From positions 1-37,123 of the forward strand of contig JAEYRX010000053.1 of NCBI GenBank assembly GCA_023435225.1: DNA of 37,123 bases, given 5' to 3'. The notes under the pieces are model-generated. The model was given only the letters and a program-made list of their open reading frames with translations, had not been told where the DNA came from and did no database searches. Below, in pieces: positions 1 to 6,069 of the stretch; the first letter of the stretch is position 1; every line of letters starts with the position of its first letter. This stretch comes from Bacillota bacterium. GTDB taxonomy: Bacteria; Bacillota; UBA4882; UBA8346. A program made the translations under genes and the position numbers.

Positions 1-22
1 CGCAAACGCCATTTTTGACCAT

Positions 23-127
23 GATTAAACGGATTAAGCTGATTTACAGGATTACCGGGCCGGATCAAAAGACCAATCTTTCAGATTCGACCGCCTCTAA
101 TCCAGCTAATCCGTTTAATCCAGTAAA
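23..127. repeat. Inverted copies of a GGATTAA-type dispersed repeat
   Basis: The left arm (23-54) reads gattaaacggatta followed by gctgatttacagg. The right arm (about 99-127) is its near reverse complement (agctaatccgtttaatc). A related single copy, with the core ggattaactggatttacagg, lies at 1715-1744. No gene is seen in the first 138 bases. The arms could fold as a hairpin downstream of the minus-strand lipoprotein gene that ends at 139. This is a sequence-level observation; a role as terminator or REP-like element is inference. Confidence 0.6.
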
Positions 128-138
128 CCTGGTTAAAA

Positions 139-1149
139 TTACTGGGTCCTCACGGGACGAATGCTGAGGCCGTAGTCGGCATCGTCCGGGGTGCCGCGGC
201 ACACGAGGCCAATCATCAGGTTGCCGGCGTCATAGTCCCAGCCCCCGCCGCGACACACCCGGTAGGAACCTATAGATCCAGGATACCAGTCAAAGCACCA
301 TTCCCAAACGTTTCCGCTCATATCTTTAATGTTCAGGGCGTTGGCCAATTTTTCACCGACCGGATGGGTGGATTTTTCACAATTGTCCCGATGCCAGGCA
401 TAATTGCCAAACACTATTGATTTGCCAGACGAGGAGTCACAAGAACCGGTGGTATCCCCGCTGACATGAGTGCCTCGGGTCCAGTTCGTCCCGTTTTGAT
501 AGCGCGCCGCCAGTTCCCATTCCATGGTGCTTGGTAGGCGGAAGCCTTTGGCATTCGGATTGACATAAGGATTGTCTTCATGCCCGGCGGTTGTATCCAC
601 CACGCCATTATCCACGCTTCGTAGCGGAGTGGCAAAATTCGCGTCCGTGCAGTAAACGCAAGCATAATCAGTCCCGTTTTGGGCGTTGTAATACTCTGTC
701 AGCGCATTGCACCAGACCATGGCGTCCCGCCAATTGATGGAGGTTACCGGTTCTTGACTTGCGCCGGTTGGAGCGGCTCCGATAGCTCCATCATGACCTT
801 CTCTTCCGGCATTAGCAAAAGTATAACTGTTACTCGTCGCCCAGGTATAGACCGCAGCCCATAATTGATAGGTTACTTCGGTCTCCGCAATCCAGAAAGG
901 ATTACTGACCGACCCGGTTTCATAGTCGCTTATTCCGGTGGGAAAACTGGCTGCACTGGGGGCATAGCGGAGATTGAACGTTACGTCGCCAACCGTGCAA
1001 GTGCTCGCCTGGCCGGGGGTGTAGGTCGTCCCACTGCCGCTTGTTCCGCCTCCACCGCCGCCTGTTTCGCCTCTACCACCGCCGCAGCCGGAGAGGGCGA
1101 GAGCCAGAATGAGAATGGCCGTTAAACTATATGGGAATAGTTTTTTCAT
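139..1149 (-). CDS. Lipoprotein with FGE/SUMF1-like (formylglycine-generating enzyme fold) domain
   Basis: The protein is 336 aa. Residues 1-22 form a lipoprotein signal peptide with lipobox LSGC, followed by a Gly-rich linker (GGGRGETGGGGGG). The rest fits the FGE-sulfatase (SUMF1, PF03781) fold: VTSINWRDAMVWCNALTEYYN, FRLPSTMEWELAAR, MSGNVWEWCFDWY and a closing CRGGGWDY...IRPVRT segment. Catalytic FGEs carry a Cys pair about five residues apart just after the RGGSW-type motif. Here that stretch is WDYDAGNLMIGLVCRG with no such pair, so formylglycine synthesis is unlikely and a binding or structural role on the cell surface is more plausible. The start is ATG with AAAGGAGG 11 bases upstream. 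The same lipobox-plus-Gly linker occurs in the NHL lipoprotein at 1777-3383, suggesting a shared export and tether module. Confidence 0.85.
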   Translation of the reverse strand: MKKLFPYSLTAILILALALSGCGGGRGETGGGGGGTSGSGTTYTPGQASTCTVGDVTFNLRYAPSAASFPTGISDYETGSVSNPFWIAETEVTYQLWAAVYTWATSNSYTFANAGREGHDGAIGAAPTGASQEPVTSINWRDAMVWCNALTEYYNAQNGTDYACVYCTDANFATPLRSVDNGVVDTTAGHEDNPYVNPNAKGFRLPSTMEWELAARYQNGTNWTRGTHVSGDTTGSCDSSSGKSIVFGNYAWHRDNCEKSTHPVGEKLANALNIKDMSGNVWEWCFDWYPGSIGSYRVCRGGGWDYDAGNLMIGLVCRGTPDDADYGLSIRPVRTQ

Positions 1150-1197
1150 CTCTTGAAAGTCCTCCTTTTTTAGTTGTTTTCATTCGGAAAATGTACC

Positions 1198-1415
1198 TTA
1201 CCCAATCGAGGTCACCGTATAACCATTGATGGTATTCGGAATATCAACATCCGCAGGTAGCCCGTCATTGTAACCTGTAATTGTACAGGTCATGTTTATC
1301 TCATCACAACTAATTTTAAAAAACTTGGGTCCGTCGCCGCCCGAACATTGGGCGCGCCGTAAACAAGAAGGATAAATGTCAACAAAATTATGGTTCGAAA
1401 TAAATACCGTTTCAT
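1198..1415 (-). pseudogene. Remnant of a secreted BspA-type leucine-rich-repeat protein (frameshifted, truncated)
   Basis: An ATG at 1415, preceded by AAAGGAG, opens a signal peptide (MKRYLFRTIILLTFILLVYG, then APNVRA) that stops after about 39 codons. The adjacent frame continues with ITGYNDG...VDIPNTINGYTVTSIG, the start of a BspA/LRR_5 repeat, and stops at 1198. A single-base indel near 1325-1345 joins the two readings, and only one repeat remains where functional members have many. The 5' leader matches that of the NHL lipoprotein gene. The function of the parent protein, probably surface adhesion or binding, is family knowledge only. Confidence 0.7.
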
Positions 1416-1432
1416 GGATCAATCTCCTTTTG

Positions 1433-1548
1433 CCGAACTTTACCTTTGGACTACACCCTTATATCTAAAAACATAAAAAAAAACTGTGGAAATGTCTATC
1501 TATCTTTAGATATACTCCGCAGCTAGAAGCTAAAAAAAATTTTTTATG
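1433..1548 (-). promoter_or_regulatory. Conserved 5' leader, copy 1 (hairpin plus U-tract)
   Basis: This segment aligns over its whole length with 3401-3512, at roughly 85-90% by eye, although the genes behind the two leaders are unrelated. On the minus strand it contains a hairpin (1484-1522; stem CTGCGGAG / TTCCACAG with an inner ATATC-taaa-GATA stem) followed by a run of about nine U. A conserved single-stranded block follows (AGATATAAGGGTG, then TAGTCCAAAGGTAAAGTTCGG) before the ribosome binding site. Stem differences between the copies mostly keep pairing (G-U or compensated). It resembles a transcription attenuator, but it matches no riboswitch class I can name. Confidence 0.55.
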
Positions 1549-1576
1549 TTTGGGGAAGTTTAACTCTAGATAGTCG

Positions 1577-1682
1577 TCCACGTCAATCTCCGATTGACAC
1601 ACATGAAATAATTAAAAAGTTGACGTGGATCGACAAGCGTCGATAGCCTTTTCTAAGTCGTCTAAGTCAACCCTTTGTTGAC
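1577..1682. repeat. Cluster of nested palindromes (GTCAAY / RTTGAC)
   Basis: Within the gene-free stretch 1416-1776 there are four inverted repeats in about 105 bases: tccacgtcaa/ttgacgtgga (1577-1586 / 1620-1629), gtcaatc-tcc-gattgac (1582-1598), atcgac-aagc-gtcgat (1629-1644) and gtcaac-ccttt-gttgac (1666-1682). They share the GTCAA/TTGAC core, as if copies of one palindromic unit. Whether this is a protein-binding array, a folded RNA or decayed mobile DNA cannot be told. The remainder up to 1776 holds the leader copy and one GGATTAA repeat. Confidence 0.55.
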
Positions 1683-1714
1683 CCCTAAAAAGCTGTCCCA
1701 GAAGATACTTTTTT

Positions 1715-1744
1715 GACAGGATTAACTGGATTTACAGGATTTTT
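1715..1744. repeat. GGATTAA-type dispersed repeat, single copy
   Basis: The core ggattaactggatttacagg closely matches the arms at 23-54 and 99-127. It lies just downstream of the stop of the minus-strand NHL lipoprotein gene. Confidence 0.5.
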
Positions 1745-1776
1745 GATTATAAAAACACTTGAACTTCAATAAATAA

Positions 1777-3383
1777 TCATTCAACCGGTTTAAACTTCTG
1801 AATGCGATGGTTATATTCATCCGCCACATAAACGTTGCCGTCTCCGTCCACCGCCACTCCTATGGGTGCATCAAACTTCCCCGGCTCGGAACCCAAAGAA
1901 CCCCACCAAGCCAGGAGGGAACCGTCGGCCCTGAACTTATTAATTCTATTTAAAGCCATATCTGTCACATAGACATTGCCGTACCCGTCCACCGCCACCC
2001 CACGGGGTAAGCCAAAATTCCCCCACTGGGCTTGGAAGACACCGCCGGAACTGAACTTCTGGATGCGTTGATTAAAACCATCCGCAATATAGATATACCG
2101 TACCTGTCCACTGCCACCCCATGGGCATAATTAAACTCGCCCTCGCCGGAACCCTTAGAACCCCACTGTGCCTGGAAGAGACCACCGGAACTGAACTTCT
2201 GGATGCGATAATTATTAGTATCCACTACATAGCTATTACCGTACCCGTCCACTGCTACTCCAAGAGGATAAGCAAACTCGCCCTCGCCGGAACCCTCGGA
2301 ACCCCACTGTGCCTGGAAAACACCGCCGGCGCTGAACTTCTGGATACGGTGATTATTAGTATCCGCTACATAAATATTACCGTACCCGTCCACTGCCACC
2401 CCATGGGGATAATCAAACTCACCCTCGCCGGAACCCAAAGAACCCCACTGTGCCTGGAAAAAACCGCCGGAACTGAACTTCCGGATACGGTTATAATTAG
2501 TATCCGCTACATAGATATTACCGTCCCCGTCCACCGCCACCCCATTGGGACAAAGGAACTGCCTCTCGCCGGATTCAGATTCACCCAATGACCATACATG
2601 TTCATAAGCTTGAAGTCCAAAACGGATGTCGGCTGCGGTTGCGGCATTGGCTGTTTCTGATGCCGGTGAAAAAACCGCCCCCAGATAAGTGGGGGTCGAA
2701 GGGATAACCGTTACCGGGAAGGAAACTCCTTTGATTTTCCAGTAACCGTCGCTATCGGTAACAGCGGTCCGTTCCCCGGCGGTAATGGTTATGCCGGAGA
2801 TCCCGCGCCCCGTGTTTTTACCCGCCACCTGTCCGGATATAACCGATTCAAAGTAGACCGTGACGGTAGTCGGTCCGGTCAAAGTGATAGTGGCCGGATT
2901 GCCGCTAAGTCCTCCGGACCAGCGGCTAAACTCATAACCCGGACCTGCTATAGCGGTAAGTTCCACGGTTTGTTCTTCTTCCGTCCCACTTAAAAGCCGC
3001 GCAGCCACGCTTCCGGCCCCATCAGGTTCCACCTCCACGGTCAGGTTCTTGAGCTCAATAAAGACCGCGGTAATGCTCTTATTACCGTTCATTACAATCT
3101 TATTCTCCACCACTTCCGCGCCGTTAGGACCCCCCCAGCAGTGGAAGACGTAATTAGCCAACCCGGCGGGGACCAAACCAACCACCGTTCCCGCGGAATA
3201 AGCGGAGCCGGAGGCCGGGGCTACCGAACAACCGGGACCGTTCTCGACGGCAATATTTAAAGTGTATTTGACGGTTTTACCGCCTTCGCCGCTACCTCCT
3301 TTTCCTCTGCCCCCGCCGCAACCGGACAGGACTGCAATGATGATCAAAAATATAAATATGCCGAAAATGAATTTTTTCTTCAT
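1777..3383 (-). pseudogene. NHL-repeat (six-blade propeller) surface lipoprotein, disrupted by a one-base deletion
   Basis: The ATG at 3383 is preceded by AAAGGAG. The protein begins with a lipoprotein signal peptide (lipobox LSGC) and a GGGRGKGG linker. Two InlB-type B-repeat-like modules follow (about residues 40-180, with VEPDGAGSV and GYEFSRWSGG), then a carboxypeptidase-regulatory-like beta-sandwich (about 180-250), then NHL repeats. Frame is lost near 2091-2098: the unit there reads ggtatatc where sister units have ggtaatat, one base short. Beyond it the other frame continues NHL repeats to FKPVE at 1777. Restoring one base gives about 535 aa with exactly six NHL blades, a complete beta-propeller. 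The function is probably ligand or polymer binding on the cell surface. A sequencing error is possible. Confidence 0.8.
1790..2560 (-). repeat. Tandem 141-bp DNA repeats encoding NHL blades
   Basis: Each unit encodes about 47 aa of the form YVADTNxxRIxKFSSGG, FQAQWGS, GSGEGEF and GVAVDGYGNI. Neighbouring units are very similar at DNA level, so blade number may change by recombination. One unit (about 2000-2050) lacks the GSGEGEF spacer and reads WGNFGLPRG instead. Confidence 0.8.
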
Positions 3384-3400
3384 CTTAAAAGCTCCTTTAA

Positions 3401-3512
3401 CCGAACTTTACCTTTGGACTATACCCTTATATCTAAAACATAAAAAAAAATTGCGGAGATGTCTATATATCTTTCGATATACTCCACAGCTAAAAGCCAA
3501 AAAATTTTTTCT
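3401..3512 (-). promoter_or_regulatory. Conserved 5' leader, copy 2 (hairpin plus U-tract)
   Basis: Second copy of the leader at 1433-1548, here in front of the NHL lipoprotein gene. On the minus strand the hairpin is GTGGAG-TATATC-gaaa-GATATA, then a bulge (tagacat), then CTCCGC (3487-3453), with a GAAA tetraloop and nine U directly after (3450-3442). The downstream block AAGGGTATAGTCCAAAGG is identical to copy 1 at all but one position. The stretch 3384-3674 holds no gene apart from this leader, a CTCTGCG repeat and the terminator of the next gene. Confidence 0.55.
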
Positions 3513-3523
3513 ATATTGGTTTT

Positions 3524-3552
3524 CCTCTGCGCCTTTGCGCCTCTGCGCGAGG
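3524..3552. repeat. CCTCTGCG/CCTTTGCG dispersed repeat
   Basis: Three adjacent imperfect copies of cctctgcgc / cctttgcgc, ending in gcgagg. This kind of phrase recurs in intergenic DNA of many bacterial genomes. It has the same period and style as the CTCTGTGTC family elsewhere in the window. Confidence 0.5.
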
Positions 3553-3601
3553 ATAAAAGTATTTATAAAGTATTTTTTAATAGTCGGACAAATAAGTTAG
3601 C

Positions 3602-3628
3602 AAAAAAACAACCGTCACGGAGGACGGC
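3602..3628 (-). terminator. Rho-independent terminator of the membrane LuxR regulator gene
   Basis: On the minus strand, CCGTC-ctccgt-GACGG is followed by TTGTTTTTTT, about 50 bases past the stop codon at 3675. Confidence 0.6.
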
Positions 3629-3674
3629 AAATTACCGGTGTTGATGGATAATAATCTATCCAAACAATAGTTGT

Positions 3675-5240
3675 TCACTTTTTCAACAAATGACTTAACT
3701 CGGTCCGGTTTCGGGCCCCGGTTTTCTGGTAAATCCTATGCAAGTGAGTTTTGACCGTTCCCTCGCTAATGGAGAAGATGGCGGCGATCTCTTTGTTGCT
3801 GTATCCCTGGATTATATAGCGGACCAGTTCCATTTCCCGCGGCGTTAGGTCGTGTTCTGCCATTACGGCGGCGGCAAGCTCCGCTTTGGCCGCATACCCC
3901 GACTTGGTAAAATAATATTGGGTGATTTTCAAAGTCAACAGGTTGAAGACGAAGATAAAGAAGACCATGGATATAAACCCGGTAGGGATGGTCCAAGGCC
4001 AAAACGGGAGCTTGTTAAAGCCGTCGATAATCGGAATAACCGGGAACTCGGCGTAGACCAGATTATAATAGAACAAGATATCATTGAATAATGATAGAAA
4101 AATAATGATAAAAATACTTATTGTCAGGTATTCCCGGCGCTTAACCGAAACCATTCCCAATACCACTCCCATATAGATCACGGTCCCCAATAAAATCAGT
4201 TGGAAAACCGGAGCCAAATAAGTGTATACCCTGGCCGGAGTCAGGATGGTAATCACGGCAAAGATCGATCCGGCCCACGTTATAAAGGTGATTAATGACG
4301 AAGGAAATTCTCCCGGATAAAGACGGCGGATCATCCGGTAGAAGACCGGCCCGCAAAAGTAGAAAGTAAAATATTCGATCTTCATCGCTAGTTCCCAGCT
4401 AAAGTCGGGAAACACTTGAGTATAAAAGTTCGGCCCCACCAGAGTTATCCGGATAACGCCGATCCCGAAAAAGATGGCCATAAAAAGCGGAGCGCGCCCC
4501 TGTTTCAAAGTAAAGTACAGGCTCAAATTGTAAAGGCCCATCAGCAGAAAACTGCCCATCACCAATAAACCGAAGGTCCATTGGAGGTTATTGGTTTGGC
4601 TGATCCGGTTATTTAAACCAAGTTGAATCGGGCGCATAATGCCGCAACGGTGGTGATGAAAATTGGCGACTTGGATCACCAGTTCCAGACGGCCCTTTAT
4701 AGGTTCGCAAGATACAACTTTCTGAATATATTGAGGAGTGGTTGTTAGCAGCGTTTTACCGGCTTTGCCGCCGGAGGAGATAAGCCGGCCGTTGGCCCAT
4801 AACTTATATGCGGTATATATTTGGGGAAGATTTAAACCCATTAACCGATCATTATCCGGTAATAACACTTCCAACCGGTAAGTCGCATATCCGATGGGAG
4901 TTAGTTTTTTATTTTTAAGCGGATATCCCCACCAGGACCCAGGCGCCCGGATGGTTCCGGTTAAACGGGGAGAAATGATATCAGTAGCGGTTTCACTGAA
5001 ATCCATCGGAGTCAGCAACTGCTCCCAATAAAACTCCCATTCGCCGTTAAGACTGATGGAGCCGTTGCGCTCAAAATTCCAATCGCGTAGATCCAATACG
5101 CCTTTTTGGGCGACTGGTATTTTAGCGGATTCGGCTTTAGGGCCGGAACAGCCTCCGAACAAGATGCCAATCATGATTAAGATTAAGAGGCGCCGTAAAG
5201 TGAGATTTGAAATAACCCGAATTCGGTTAATAATCTTCAT
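3675..5240 (-). CDS. Membrane-bound LuxR-type transcriptional regulator with extracellular sensor and 7TM region
   Basis: The 521-aa protein starts at the ATG at 5240, which has GGGGAG ten bases upstream; a TTG eight codons earlier would sit inside that site. After an N-terminal hydrophobic segment with a Cys (LFGGCSG) comes an extracellular jelly-roll-like sensor region (DLRDWNFERNG..LNGEWEFYWE, about 50-190). A 7TM region of the 7TMR-DISM kind (about 215-435) follows. The C-terminal 60 residues are a LuxR/GerE helix-turn-helix (LTPREMELVRYIIQGYSNKEIA, then GTVKTHLHRIYQKTG). It is a one-component design: ligand sensed outside, DNA bound at the membrane. The ligand is unknown. The gene stands alone with its own terminator; the lipoprotein genes downstream are possible targets, by position only. 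Confidence 0.85.
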   Translation of the reverse strand: MKIINRIRVISNLTLRRLLILIMIGILFGGCSGPKAESAKIPVAQKGVLDLRDWNFERNGSISLNGEWEFYWEQLLTPMDFSETATDIISPRLTGTIRAPGSWWGYPLKNKKLTPIGYATYRLEVLLPDNDRLMGLNLPQIYTAYKLWANGRLISSGGKAGKTLLTTTPQYIQKVVSCEPIKGRLELVIQVANFHHHRCGIMRPIQLGLNNRISQTNNLQWTFGLLVMGSFLLMGLYNLSLYFTLKQGRAPLFMAIFFGIGVIRITLVGPNFYTQVFPDFSWELAMKIEYFTFYFCGPVFYRMIRRLYPGEFPSSLITFITWAGSIFAVITILTPARVYTYLAPVFQLILLGTVIYMGVVLGMVSVKRREYLTISIFIIIFLSLFNDILFYYNLVYAEFPVIPIIDGFNKLPFWPWTIPTGFISMVFFIFVFNLLTLKITQYYFTKSGYAAKAELAAAVMAEHDLTPREMELVRYIIQGYSNKEIAAIFSISEGTVKTHLHRIYQKTGARNRTELSHLLKK

Positions 5241-5570
5241 TTTTGAATATCTCCCCGAAATCAAAGAAAAGACTGAATATACTAATCAGGTAAACTTAAT
5301 GCAATTTCTGTATTAATTATCTTTCAAATCATTTTTTCCTGCATACACCCCTCTTTTCTCCGGCGCCGAAACTTTAAAGAGCCGTAGAATAGACTTTCAA
5401 ACCTCTTCCTCTTCTCTACCAATTCTTTTAATCCACCGGCATAGCCAAATCCCATCAAACAACCCCTTGTACTGAAGTATTCCACCTGTTACTTCTCCCT
5501 ATAAACCCCTCGCTTGAACAGAACAAAATTCCACCCAATCACCTTTAAGGAACTTCTACTACCACTATGG

Positions 5571-5781
5571 AAAAATCATAAAATACCACCTAAAAATCAT
5601 TGCAGACCATCAAAAAATAGATCAATACCACTAAAAAATCGTTCCCGACCATCCGAAAATCGATCAACACCACCGAAAAATGACCGAATACCATATAAAA
5701 ATCATAGCAGACCACAAAAAAATCATAGAATATCGTGTCAAAATCGTTGAATACCATCAAAAAATCATAGAATACCACCGC
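5571..5781. repeat. Ten degenerate 21-bp tandem repeats
   Basis: Units start with aaaaatcat and run aaaaatcatagaataccacc or variants. Ten units fill 211 bases, a period of exactly 21 with nearly no indels although the bases vary. Because 21 is a multiple of three, frames stay open: plus reads heptads like KNHxxRP, minus reads YDFxMVF. The minus reading has a stop within the array and neither has a convincing ribosome binding site, so a coding role is doubtful. Units abut without unique spacers, so it is not a CRISPR array. Confidence 0.75.
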
Positions 5782-5826
5782 CTCACCCCGGCAGATCACC
5801 GGTCGGACTTAGCATAATAAAGCCAC

Positions 5827-5874
5827 GCCCCTCTCCATGCACTGATGATAATTTTGGATGTTTTGGAGAGGGGC
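5827..5874. repeat. Hairpin gcccctctcc / ggagaggggc, copy 1
   Basis: Perfect 10-bp inverted repeat (11 bp counting the adjoining A-T pair) with a 27-nt loop. The stem sequence is shared with the hairpin at 5969-6015. Confidence 0.6.
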
Positions 5875-5968
5875 AGTTTGATTAATTTTTGGCTATAGTT
5901 TCTTTTTAATAACAGCAAGCAAAAGAAACTCTGTATAAGTAAAACAACCAAATCCAATAACCCAACCT

Positions 5969-6015
5969 TCCCCTCTCCTAAACTTTCACAAATACTTACA
6001 ATAAAGGAGAGGGGA
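5969..6015. repeat. Hairpin tcccctctcct / aggagagggga, copy 2
   Basis: Perfect 11-bp inverted repeat with a 25-nt loop, about 140 bases from copy 1 and sharing its cccctctcc core. It lies just downstream of the GH13 gene (minus strand, stop at 6070) and may help end that transcript, though no U-tract follows. Confidence 0.55.
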
Positions 6016-6069
6016 GCAGCTATCAGATAACAACCAAGCAATCAAGTAACTGACAGGGGTGAGGCGATC

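Larger units (their letters stand above)
5241..6069. other. Gene-free stretch of about 830 bases
   Basis: No open frame here has a ribosome binding site or recognisable protein. The first 330 bases show nothing definite beyond the upstream region of the LuxR-type gene. The middle holds the 21-bp tandem array and the right part two similar hairpins, described separately. Confidence 0.6.

Noticed and set aside
139..1149. Active formylglycine-generating enzyme
   Set aside because: The catalytic Cys pair after the RGG[SG]W motif is missing, and no sulfatase gene is nearby.
2121..2591. 156-aa open frame on the plus strand
   Set aside because: It is the antisense of the NHL repeats; its repeated peptide only mirrors the 141-bp units and no start signal is present.
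3401..3512. Known riboswitch (c-di-GMP, preQ1, SAM, TPP considered)
   Set aside because: The conserved core sequences of those classes are not present; only the hairpin plus U-tract layout is similar.
5571..5781. CRISPR array
   Set aside because: Units of 21 bp abut directly without unique spacers, and there are no cas genes.
5796..6041. 81-aa hydrophobic frame on the minus strand
   Set aside because: It lacks a ribosome binding site and runs through both CCCCTCTCC hairpins; composition follows the repeats.
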